Source of the DNA: Comamonadaceae bacterium
GTDB lineage: Bacteria > Pseudomonadota > Gammaproteobacteria > Burkholderiales > Burkholderiaceae
Assembly (NCBI GenBank): GCA_947455875.1
Contig: CANGSD010000060.1
Coordinates: 1 to 7,123 of the forward strand
Direction of reading: 5' to 3'
DNA: 7,123 nucleotides
The notes below the pieces were generated by a model. It did no database searches. It was not told the DNA's origin and was given only the letters and a program-made list of their open reading frames with translations. The translations under genes and the position numbers were made by a program. Of the stretch, positions 1-5,700 are shown piece by piece. How positions within the stretch are numbered: position 1 is the stretch's first letter; each line of letters starts with the position of its first letter.

Positions 1-1
1 C

Positions 2-940
2 ACCGCCTGCGACTGGAAAAGCGACTGCCCTCATTGCAGCACCTTTCGCGTCTTTCACAAGATCGACCGCACCTTGCGTTGCCACCACTGCGGCTACACC
101 GAGCGGGTGCCGCGCGCCTGCCCGGCCTGCGGCAACGTGGACATCGCGCCGGTGGGGCGCGGCACCGAGCAGCTGGAAGAACAAATCGCCGCCTTGCTCG
201 CGCAGGTGCAGCGTCCAGGCAATGCCGAGGGCGATGCGGCACGGCCCGTGCGCGTGGCCCGCATGGACGCCGACACCACACGCGCCAAGGGGGCACTGGA
301 GGCGCAACTGGCCCAGGTGCATGCGGGCGATGTCGACGTGCTGGTGGGCACGCAGATGGTCACGAAGGGACACGATTTCCGGCGCATCACCCTGGTGGCC
401 GCCATCAACCCGGACACGGCCTTGTTCTCCAGCGACTTTCGTGCGCCCGAGCGCCTGTTCGCGCTGTTGATGCAGGCCGCAGGCCGGGCCGGGCGCGACG
501 CGGCGCAGGCGGGCCACAGCGAGATGTGGGTGCAAACCTGGAACCCGACGCACCCGCTGTTCGCGGCGCTGCGCCGCCACGACTATCCGACCTTCGCCGC
601 CACGCAATTGACCGAACGACTACAGGCCGGCATGCCACCCTTTGCCTTTCAGGCCCTGGTGCGCGCCGAGGCCCGCACGCAGGAGGCGGCACAGGCCTTT
701 CTGAATGCAGCGCGCGATGCGGGTCAGACCCTGGATGCGACCGGCCAGGTGGTGATGTATGCAGCGGTGCCGATGTCGGTGCAGCGCATCGCCAATGTGG
801 AACGGGCGCAGCTGCTGGTGGAAAGCGCCTCACGCCCGGCGCTGCAACGGTTTTTGCTGGCGTGGCAAGAGACCCTGCACGCGCTGCGCGAGCCGGGCAT
901 GCTGCGGTGGGCCGTGGACGTCGATCCGCTATCGGTGTGA
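2..940 (+). CDS. priA: Primosomal protein N' (replication restart helicase PriA), C-terminal part, 5' end outside the window
   Basis: PriA is a 3'-to-5' DNA helicase that recognises stalled forks and recombination intermediates and reloads the replisome. The open frame enters from the left edge and gives about 312 residues, under half of a full PriA. The first residues carry the zinc-binding cysteines in their usual pairs (CPHC, CHHC, CPAC), followed by GTEQLEE. The helicase C-lobe comes next, with the DADTTRAKGALE stretch, LVGTQMVTKGHDF (motif V) and QAAGRAGR (motif VI). The C-terminal domain is marked by MPPFAFQALVRAEA and ends VDVDPLSV, close to the E. coli ending. The frame is intact with no sign of decay. 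The TGA stop lies 11 bases from the stop of the opposing rsmI gene, and the two stops sit in one hairpin. Identification is very secure; the N-terminal DNA-binding and Walker A regions cannot be checked here. Confidence 0.97.
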   Translation, partial: TACDWKSDCPHCSTFRVFHKIDRTLRCHHCGYTERVPRACPACGNVDIAPVGRGTEQLEEQIAALLAQVQRPGNAEGDAARPVRVARMDADTTRAKGALEAQLAQVHAGDVDVLVGTQMVTKGHDFRRITLVAAINPDTALFSSDFRAPERLFALLMQAAGRAGRDAAQAGHSEMWVQTWNPTHPLFAALRRHDYPTFAATQLTERLQAGMPPFAFQALVRAEARTQEAAQAFLNAARDAGQTLDATGQVVMYAAVPMSVQRIANVERAQLLVESASRPALQRFLLAWQETLHALREPGMLRWAVDVDPLSV

Positions 941-954
941 GGCGCGGCGCCTCA
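938..954. terminator. Hairpin containing both stop codons of the convergent pair priA / rsmI
   Basis: The sequence TGAGGCG-cgg-CGCCTCA forms a perfect 7-bp GC-rich stem with a 3-base loop (or 6 bp with a 5-base loop). The left arm begins with the priA stop TGA (938-940) and the right arm ends with TCA (952-954), the rsmI stop on the other strand. There is no T-run on either side, so it is not a classical intrinsic terminator. It may act as a compact bidirectional transcript end or 3' stabiliser. That role is inferred; only the palindrome is seen. Confidence 0.4.
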
Positions 955-1887
955 ATCGCCCACGGATTCGTCTGCGGATTCGCCGGCGGCCTTGCGCCAA
1001 CGCAAGGCGGCGTCATACAAGGCATTGCGTGAAGCGCCACTGGCCTCGGCGGCGATGCGCACCGCGGTCTTGACCGGCAACTCGGGCAGCAGCAATTCAA
1101 GCAAGGCCATGCCGTCATCGGCCGCAGGCGCTGCGGCCTGGGGATGCAGCACGAGCGTGAACTCGCCTCGGCTGCGCGAGGCATCCGCCGCAAGCCACGC
1201 GCTCAGATCCTGGCAGGTCAGCGTGTGCACCTGCTCGAACTGCTTGGTCAGTTCACGCCCCACGGTCAGCGGCCGCGGACCCAGGGGGGTCAGCGCCTGC
1301 GCCAGATCGGCGATGCGATGCGGCGCCTCGAGCAGGACCACCGCACGCGACTCCTGCGCCAAGGCCTGCACGGCGGCGGCGCGCTCGCCCGCGCGGGCTG
1401 GCAAAAAGCCACCAAAGACAAAGCCCGGCGCTTCGCTCCAGGCACCCGCCACACTCAGGGCCGCCGTCACGCTGCTGGCACCGGGCAAGGGAATCACGCG
1501 CAGCCCCGCCGCCTGCACTGCGGCCACCAGGCGCGCGCCGGGGTCGCTCACCGCCGGCGTGCCGGCATCGCTGGCATAGGCCACGCGCTGGCCCGCTTGC
1601 AGGCGCGCCAGCACCTCCTGCGCGGCCTCGGATTCATTGTGCTGGTGCACCGCGATCAGCCCCCCCGAGGGCCGATCCAGGCCCAGCGCGCGCAGCAGGG
1701 CCTGCGTGTGGCGCGTGTCCTCGCAGGCGATGGCATCGGCCAGTTCGAGCACATGCAGGGCTCGCAGGCTGATGTCGCAGAGATTGCCAATCGGCGTGGC
1801 CACCACATAGAGTGCCCCCTGTGGGTAATTCTGGGCACCGGCGGCCTCACGGGCGGCCTTCAGGGCGGAGGCGAACGAAGCGGTCAT
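952..1887 (-). CDS. rsmI: 16S rRNA (cytidine(1402)-2'-O)-methyltransferase RsmI
   Basis: RsmI uses S-adenosylmethionine to 2'-O-methylate C1402 of 16S rRNA in the decoding centre. The 311-residue protein shows the family hallmarks in order: ATPIGNL (about 30-36), CEDTRHT (55-61), SDAGTP (106-111), IPLPGASS, then GRELTKQFE and a RGEF segment. Its C-terminal region (LLLPELPVKTAVRIAAEASGASRNALY) resembles the end of E. coli RsmI (YraL). The frame stays open further upstream, but the ATG at 1887 is preferred: it has AGGAG four bases upstream and gives an N-terminus only about 12 residues longer than in E. coli. Its start codon overlaps that of the divergent yraN by two bases, and its ribosome-binding site lies inside the first codons of yraN. 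It converges on priA, as its stop faces the priA stop. Function is confident from family motifs. Confidence 0.96.
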   Translation of the reverse strand: MTASFASALKAAREAAGAQNYPQGALYVVATPIGNLCDISLRALHVLELADAIACEDTRHTQALLRALGLDRPSGGLIAVHQHNESEAAQEVLARLQAGQRVAYASDAGTPAVSDPGARLVAAVQAAGLRVIPLPGASSVTAALSVAGAWSEAPGFVFGGFLPARAGERAAAVQALAQESRAVVLLEAPHRIADLAQALTPLGPRPLTVGRELTKQFEQVHTLTCQDLSAWLAADASRSRGEFTLVLHPQAAAPAADDGMALLELLLPELPVKTAVRIAAEASGASRNALYDAALRWRKAAGESADESVGD

Positions 1888-1888
1888 G
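1885..1888. promoter_or_regulatory. Palindromic CATG holding the overlapping start codons of rsmI and yraN
   Basis: On the minus strand bases 1887-1885 read ATG (rsmI start); on the plus strand 1886-1888 read ATG (yraN start). The yraN start is forced: from the in-frame TAA at 1826-1828 to 1886 there is no ATG, GTG or TTG, and the next useful start would delete the conserved N-terminal region. The rsmI start is supported by AGGAG placed four bases upstream. Each gene's leader and promoter must therefore lie inside the other gene's coding sequence. Confidence 0.8.
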
Positions 1889-2266
1889 AAACTCCTGGCA
1901 AAACGGGCCACGACAACGAAGCAGACGGGCGACGCGGCCGAGGCGCTCGCCCTGGCGCACCTGGCCGGCGCGGGCCTGCGCCTCGTCCAACGCAATTATC
2001 GAACTCCCGGGCGCGGCGGCGGCGAGATCGACCTGATCCTGCGCGAACCCAACGGCACCCTGGTGTTCGCCGAAGTGCGCCAACGCGCCAGCGCCCGCTT
2101 CGGTGGTGCCGCCGCCAGCGTGGGGGCCAGCAAACGTCGACGCATCATCTTCGCAGCGCGCCACTACCTGATGCGCCTGCCACAGCCGCCGGCCTGCCGC
2201 TTTGACGTGGTGGCCATCGAGGGCCAGAGCGTCCATTGGCTCAAGGCGGCTTTCGACGCCGCCTGA
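1886..2266 (+). CDS. yraN: YraN family protein (UPF0102), predicted nuclease-fold protein
   Basis: This 126-residue protein belongs to the UPF0102/YraN family, which has a PD-(D/E)XK-like endonuclease fold and no firmly settled role. The visible hallmarks match E. coli YraN closely: TTKQTGDAAE near residues 9-18, RNYRTPGRGGGEIDLI with the conserved acidic GEID, VFAEVRQR (the E-x-R/K motif of the fold), the GGAAASV-SK segment, and CRFDVVAIEG followed by VHWLKAAFDA at the end. The N-terminus is about ten residues shorter than in E. coli; no other start codon is available upstream. The only Shine-Dalgarno-like bases are weak (GAAG five bases upstream, GGAGG fourteen bases upstream). It is the first gene of a run with diaA and dolP, separated from diaA by 38 bases. 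Placement next to diaA and priA fits a DNA-related role, but that is inference. Confidence 0.94.
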   Translation: MKLLAKRATTTKQTGDAAEALALAHLAGAGLRLVQRNYRTPGRGGGEIDLILREPNGTLVFAEVRQRASARFGGAAASVGASKRRRIIFAARHYLMRLPQPPACRFDVVAIEGQSVHWLKAAFDAA

Positions 2267-2273
2267 AGCGGCG
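2244..2273 (+). other. Two mutually exclusive hairpins at the end of yraN
   Basis: AGGCGGC (2244-2250) pairs with GCCGCCT (2258-2264) around a 7-base loop. Overlapping it, CGCCGC (2257-2262) pairs with GCGGCG (2268-2273) around the loop CTGAA. The shared arm means only one can form at a time, and the yraN stop TGA lies in this region. No T-run follows, so I do not call a terminator; a chance product of Ala/Gly-rich, GC-rich coding sequence is quite possible. Confidence 0.3.
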
Positions 2274-2290
2274 CAGGCACACGCGGGCGT

Positions 2291-2296
2291 TATCAT
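2291..2296 (+). promoter_or_regulatory. Possible -10 element just upstream of diaA
   Basis: TATCAT matches the sigma-70 -10 consensus at five of six positions and stands out in GC-rich surroundings. It ends eight bases before the diaA ATG, so a transcript started from it would have almost no leader. No good -35 element is present at 16-18 bases upstream, and diaA has no clear Shine-Dalgarno sequence, which would suit a leaderless message. Weak evidence. Confidence 0.3.
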
Positions 2297-2304
2297 CCCC
2301 GCAG

Positions 2305-2910
2305 ATGCTCGAACAACGAATCCAACAGCATTTCATCGACAGCGCCGACCTCAAGTACCAGGCCGCGCAGTCGCTGACCAAGCCGATCGCCGACGCCATC
2401 CAGGCGGTGCTGGCCTGCGTCACCAGCGGCGGCAAGGTCTTGACCTGCGGCAACGGCGGGTCGGCAGCAGACGCCCAGAATTTTTCCGCCAAGTTCGTCG
2501 GCCGCTTTGAGCGTGAGCGGCCCGAGCTCGGCGCCATCGCCCTGAGTGCCGACACGGCCCTCCTCACCGGCGTGGGCACCTACCAGGACTTCGACCAGGT
2601 CTACGCGCGCCAGGTGCGCGCCCTGGGCCAAAGCGGCGACGTGCTGCTGGCCCTCTCGGTCGACGGTCAGTGCGCCAACGTGCTGGCTGCGGTGCAAGCG
2701 GCCCACGAGCGCGAAATGTCGGTGGTGGCCCTCACCGGGCAGGGCGGTGGCCGATTGGCCCAGGCCCTGCGCGAAACCGATGTGAACATCTGCGTGCCGC
2801 ATGACCGCGCGCCGCGTATCCACGAAGTGCACCTCCTCGTCCTGCATTGCTTGTGCGACGGGGTCGACGCCCAATTGCTCGGAGACCAGGAACAGGAGAC
2901 CACGACATGA
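2305..2910 (+). CDS. diaA: SIS-domain protein, DiaA-like (annotated elsewhere as phosphoheptose isomerase-like)
   Basis: This 201-residue single SIS-domain protein resembles DiaA, the tetrameric DnaA-binding factor that promotes replication initiation, and more distantly GmhA, sedoheptulose-7-phosphate isomerase. Visible features are CGNGGSAADAQNF (48-60), GRFERERP, YARQVRALGQSGDVLLALS, VVALTGQGGG and RIHEVHLLVLHCLCD near the end. The phosphosugar loop, usually STSGNS, reads SVDGQC (118-123), and the AEEL glutamates of GmhA are replaced by SAKF (61-64). Both changes argue against isomerase activity. The start at 2305 (MLEQRIQQHF) aligns with the DiaA N-terminus; an upstream in-frame ATG at 2236 would lie inside yraN and add 23 non-conserved residues. 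The stop overlaps the dolP start (ATGA, 2907-2910), so the two are probably translationally coupled. Its place between yraN and dolP is that of diaA in E. coli. DnaA binding is inferred from this. Confidence 0.88.
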   Translation: MLEQRIQQHFIDSADLKYQAAQSLTKPIADAIQAVLACVTSGGKVLTCGNGGSAADAQNFSAKFVGRFERERPELGAIALSADTALLTGVGTYQDFDQVYARQVRALGQSGDVLLALSVDGQCANVLAAVQAAHEREMSVVALTGQGGGRLAQALRETDVNICVPHDRAPRIHEVHLLVLHCLCDGVDAQLLGDQEQETTT

Positions 2911-3596
2911 CCCCCATGCAACGCCTTGCCCTCCCCACGCTCGCAGCCGTCCTGCTGGCCACCACCCTGTCTGGCTGCGCGCCGCTGCTGATCGGAGGTG
3001 CTGCGGTCGGCACGCTGATGATGGTGGACCGCCGCACGTCCGGCTCACAACTCGAAGACGAAACCATCGAGCTGCGCGCCAGGAGTCGCCTGGGCGAAAT
3101 CCTGGGTAGCCGCGCCCACATCAACGTGACCAGCTACAACCGCCAGGTGCTCCTGACCGGTGAAGTGCCCGACGCCGCCACCAAGCAACTGGCCGAACAA
3201 ACCGTGGCCAAGCTGGACAACGTGCGCAGCGTCGTCAACGAACTGGGCGTCATGAGCGCCAGCACCCTGACCCAGCGCAGTACCGACATCTTCATCACCG
3301 GCAAGATCAAGGCCAGCCTGGTCGATGCCAAGGACCTGACCGCCACCGCCTTCAAGGTGGTGACCGAGCGGGGGGCGGTCTATCTCATGGGTCGTGTGAC
3401 CCAACGCGAATCGGAGCGGGCCACGGCCGTGGTACGTCAGATCAGTGGCGTCAACCGCGTGGTGCGCGTGTTTGAGATCATCAGCGAAGAAGAACTGGCC
3501 CGCATCGCGCCCAAGGCCGCAGCCGCCGGCGCAGTGGCCACGCCGGCTGCAGCGCCCGCCCTGGCGCCGCTGCAGCCTGCCAGCGCCGCCAAGTAA
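2907..3596 (+). CDS. dolP: Dual-BON-domain outer-membrane lipoprotein DolP (YraP)
   Basis: DolP is an outer-membrane lipoprotein facing the periplasm that supports envelope integrity; in E. coli it binds anionic phospholipid and localises at the division site. The 229-residue product begins with a basic, hydrophobic lipoprotein signal peptide ending in the lipobox LSGC, with the lipidated cysteine at residue 24 and Ala at +2, consistent with outer-membrane sorting. Two BON domains follow, roughly 49-117 (INVTSYNRQVLLTGEV) and 125-193 (ITGKIKASL, TERGAVYLMGRVTQRE, SGVNRVVRVFEII). The spacing matches E. coli DolP, but residues from about 203 to 229 form an extra alanine/proline-rich tail that E. 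coli lacks. AGGAG lies eight bases before the ATG at 2907, which overlaps the diaA stop; the second ATG at 2916 is poorly spaced. It converges on the dehydrogenase gene with a 15-base gap. Confidence 0.94.
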   Translation: MTPMQRLALPTLAAVLLATTLSGCAPLLIGGAAVGTLMMVDRRTSGSQLEDETIELRARSRLGEILGSRAHINVTSYNRQVLLTGEVPDAATKQLAEQTVAKLDNVRSVVNELGVMSASTLTQRSTDIFITGKIKASLVDAKDLTATAFKVVTERGAVYLMGRVTQRESERATAVVRQISGVNRVVRVFEIISEEELARIAPKAAAAGAVATPAAAPALAPLQPASAAK

Positions 3597-3611
3597 AGGG
3601 CAAAGGGCGCG

Positions 3612-4514
3612 TCAGCGCAGGCGCCGGATCAGGCTGGACGTGTCCCAGCGCTGACCGCCCATGCCCTGCACGTCGGCGTAGAACTGATCGACCAGCGCGG
3701 TGACGGGCAGGCGCGCGCCATTGCGCTTGGCCTCGTCCAGCACCAGGCCCAGGTCCTTTCGCATCCAATCCACCGCGAAGCCGAAATCGAACTTGTCGTC
3801 GATCATGGTCTTGCCGCGGTTGTCCATCTGCCAGCTCTGGGCGGCGCCCTTGCCGATCACCTCCAGCACCTGGTGCATGTCCAGGCCGGCCTTCTGGCCG
3901 AAGGCGATGGCCTCGGACAGGCCCTGCACCAAACCGGCGATGCAAATCTGGTTGACCATCTTGGCCAATTGACCGGCGCCGCTGGCGCCCAGGAGGGTGA
4001 AGGCACGCGAGAAGGCCATGGCCACGGGGCGCACGGACTCGAAGGCGGCGGCATCACCGCCACACATCACCGTGAGCATGCCGTTTTGCGCGCCGGCCTG
4101 ACCACCGGACACCGGCGCATCGATAAAGACCAGGCCCTTGGCACGCGCCTGGGCATCGAGCTCGCGCGCGACGTTGGCCGAGGCCGTGGTGTGATCCACA
4201 AAGACCGCGCCGGGCTTCATGCCGGCGAAGGCGCCGTCGGGGCCCAGGACCACGGAGCGCAGGTCGTCGTCGTTGCCGACGCAGCAAAAGACGATGTCGC
4301 AGCCCGCGACCGCTTCACGCGGCGTGGGCGCCATGCGGCCCTTGAACTCGGCCACCCAGGCCTGCGCCTTGGGGGCGCTGCGGTTGTAGACGGTGACATC
4401 GTGACCCGCCAGGGCCAGGTGACCGGCCATGGGCAGGCCCATGACGCCCAGGCCCAGAAAGGCGACTTTGCGCGGGGGGACGGATTCGTAGGTTTTGGGG
4501 TTGGTGGTGCTCAT
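3612..4514 (-). CDS. NAD(P)-dependent beta-hydroxyacid dehydrogenase (3-hydroxyisobutyrate dehydrogenase / glyoxylate-succinic semialdehyde reductase family)
   Basis: This 300-residue protein is a cytoplasmic member of the beta-hydroxyacid dehydrogenase family, which oxidises small 3-hydroxyacids or reduces aldehydes such as glyoxylate or tartronate semialdehyde. The Rossmann motif GLGVMG is at 21-26, substrate-binding DAPVSGGQAGAQNG at about 132-145, and the catalytic-lysine segment GAGQLAKMVNQ has Lys185. The end of the second beta strand reads VYNRS (42-46) rather than carrying an acidic residue, which suggests NADP(H) preference; the true substrate cannot be told from sequence. Length is typical. 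The start at 4514 is preceded by a weak AAGG seven bases upstream. It lies 84 bases downstream of pilT on the same strand and may be read through from it. That gap contains no clear promoter. No functional tie to pilus retraction is evident. Confidence 0.9.
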   Translation of the reverse strand: MSTTNPKTYESVPPRKVAFLGLGVMGLPMAGHLALAGHDVTVYNRSAPKAQAWVAEFKGRMAPTPREAVAGCDIVFCCVGNDDDLRSVVLGPDGAFAGMKPGAVFVDHTTASANVARELDAQARAKGLVFIDAPVSGGQAGAQNGMLTVMCGGDAAAFESVRPVAMAFSRAFTLLGASGAGQLAKMVNQICIAGLVQGLSEAIAFGQKAGLDMHQVLEVIGKGAAQSWQMDNRGKTMIDDKFDFGFAVDWMRKDLGLVLDEAKRNGARLPVTALVDQFYADVQGMGGQRWDTSSLIRRLR

Positions 4515-4592
4515 GCCCGAACCTTAAACGAAGGCAACCCGAGTTGTCCTTGGGGATAAATCCTGGGGCAGCGCTTTGGTCGGGTACCTCGA

Positions 4593-4606
4593 CAGGCCTC
4601 AGCCTG
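4593..4606 (-). terminator. Small hairpin at the pilT stop codon
   Basis: On the minus strand CAGGC-TGAG-GCCTG forms a perfect 5-bp stem whose 4-base loop contains the pilT stop TGA. The bases after it are not T-rich, so it is at best a weak transcript-end signal and may be chance. Confidence 0.25.
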
Positions 4607-5648
4607 CGAAGTTCTCGGGGTGGCGCGCCTTGGAACGCGCCTCGGCCGGCGTGATCAGGCGCCGGCGCACCAGATCGGCCGGGGCCTGGTCCAGGGTCTG
4701 CATGCCAGTGGCGGCGCCGGTCTGCATGGCGGAATACATCTGGGCCACCTTGTTCTCGCGTATCAGGTTGCGGATGGCGGAGGTGGCGAGCATCACCTCG
4801 TGCGCCGCGACGCGGCCAGCGCCATCGGCCTGGCGGCACAGGGTCTGGGCGATCACCGCCTGCAGCGATTCCGCGAGCATGGCGCGCACCATCTCTTTTT
4901 CCTCGGCGGGGAAGACATCGATGATGCGGTCGATGGTCTTGGCGGCGCTGGCGGTGTGCAAGGTGGCGAAGACCAGGTGGCCGGTCTCGGCGGCGGTCAT
5001 GGCCAGGCGGATGGTTTCCAGGTCACGCAGCTCGCCCACCAGGATGGCGTCGGGGTCTTCGCGCAGGGCGGCGCGCAAGGCGGCGGAAAACGAATGCGTC
5101 ATGGGCCCGACCTCGCGCTGATTGACCAGGCATTTGCGCGATTCGTGTACGAACTCGATCGGGTCTTCGACGGTGAGGATGTGGCCGGCCTCGGTGTCAT
5201 TGAGGTGATGGACCATGGCGGCCAGCGTGGTGGACTTGCCCGAGCCGGTGGGGCCGGTCACGAGCACGAGCCCGCGCGGGCGCAGCGCAAGTTCGGCAAA
5301 GATCGCCGGGGCACCCAACTCCTGCAAGGTCAGCACACGCGAGGGAATGGCCCGCAGCACGGCGGCAGCGCCGCGACTTTGGTGAAATGCATTGACCCGA
5401 AACCGCGACAGGCCCGGCAGCTCGATGGAAAAATCGCACTCCAGCGTCTCCTGATGGTGACGGCGCTGGGTCTCGGTCATGATGTCGGCGAGCATCGCGC
5501 CGACCTGGGCGTGCGACAGCGGCTCGACGTTGATGCGGCACATCTGGCCGTGCACGCGGATCATCGGGGGCAGGCCCGCTGACAGGTGCAGGTCGGAGGC
5601 CTTGTTCTTGACGCTGAAGGCCAGCAGCTGGTGGATGTTCATGACCAT
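4599..5648 (-). CDS. pilT: Type IV pilus retraction ATPase PilT
   Basis: PilT is the hexameric cytoplasmic ATPase that depolymerises type IV pili, driving twitching motility, surface sensing and DNA uptake. The 349-residue protein aligns almost end to end with Pseudomonas PilT: an N-terminal PAS-like domain (ASDLHLSAGLPPMIRV), Walker A GPTGSGKST (132-140), the Asp box ILTVEDPIEF (157-166), Walker B ILVGELRD with catalytic Glu206, the His box around H224 and H231 (FATLHTASAAKTIDR), and the retraction-specific AIRNLI motif (291-296). The ending HPENF is also PilT-like, and the length and AIRNLI motif favour PilT over PilU. Two starts six bases apart are possible (5648 or 5642; MVMNIHQ or MNIHQ), and neither has a clear Shine-Dalgarno sequence. 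It is divergent from yggS, as in Pseudomonas aeruginosa. The usual downstream partner pilU is not here. Confidence 0.97.
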   Translation of the reverse strand: MVMNIHQLLAFSVKNKASDLHLSAGLPPMIRVHGQMCRINVEPLSHAQVGAMLADIMTETQRRHHQETLECDFSIELPGLSRFRVNAFHQSRGAAAVLRAIPSRVLTLQELGAPAIFAELALRPRGLVLVTGPTGSGKSTTLAAMVHHLNDTEAGHILTVEDPIEFVHESRKCLVNQREVGPMTHSFSAALRAALREDPDAILVGELRDLETIRLAMTAAETGHLVFATLHTASAAKTIDRIIDVFPAEEKEMVRAMLAESLQAVIAQTLCRQADGAGRVAAHEVMLATSAIRNLIRENKVAQMYSAMQTGAATGMQTLDQAPADLVRRRLITPAEARSKARHPENFAG

Positions 5649-5670
5649 GAGGAAGCGATGCCGAAATCGG

Positions 5671-5700
5671 CCATTATGAATACCATTTCATTAAATATGG
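5671..5700. promoter_or_regulatory. AT-rich patch at the divergent pilT / yggS starts
   Basis: Only 8 of these 30 bases are G or C, in a GC-rich window. On the minus strand it offers CATAAT (5678-5673), matching the -10 consensus at five of six positions, about 25-31 bases upstream of the two pilT starts. No good -35 accompanies it. On the plus strand it contains the yggS start and first codons. A role as an easily melted promoter region is inferred. Confidence 0.35.

Noticed and set aside
34..1032. Plus-strand open frame of 332 codons overlapping priA
   Set aside because: Out of frame with the clearly recognised PriA sequence and made of Arg/Gly/Ala-rich low-complexity residues.
1995..2000. 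GATAAT on the minus strand as a -10 for rsmI
   Set aside because: It lies in yraN coding sequence over 100 bases upstream of the rsmI start with no -35 partner; not separable from chance.
1144..2205. Long plus-strand open frame of 353 codons opposite rsmI
   Set aside because: It runs antisense through rsmI, which has unmistakable family motifs, and out of frame through yraN. Its translation is rich in Gly, Arg, Gln and His with no recognisable domain, typical of a shadow frame in GC-rich DNA.
2258..2267. GCCGCCTGAA resembling the neisserial DNA uptake sequence core
   Set aside because: It differs from GCCGTCTGAA, appears once, and is simply the Ala-Ala-stop end of yraN; uptake sequences occur in many copies.
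3595..3608. Tandem repeat AAAGGGC-AAAGGGC in the dolP/dehydrogenase gap
   Set aside because: Only two 7-base copies with no other support; chance is the simplest reading.
3606..3625. Possible terminator between dolP and the dehydrogenase (GGCGC ... GCGCC)
   Set aside because: Only a 5-bp stem with a 10-base loop, no T-run, and the stop codons TAA and TGA do not pair as at the other two convergent junctions.
4523..4550. Possible promoter for the dehydrogenase (AGGACA, 16-base spacer, TTTAAG on the minus strand)
   Set aside because: Each hexamer matches only four of six consensus bases, and the -10 would overlap the only Shine-Dalgarno-like bases, leaving almost no leader.
4620..5582. Plus-strand open frame of 320 codons opposite pilT
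   Set aside because: Low-complexity Gly/Gln/His/Asp-rich translation mirroring pilT codons; no start signal or family resemblance.
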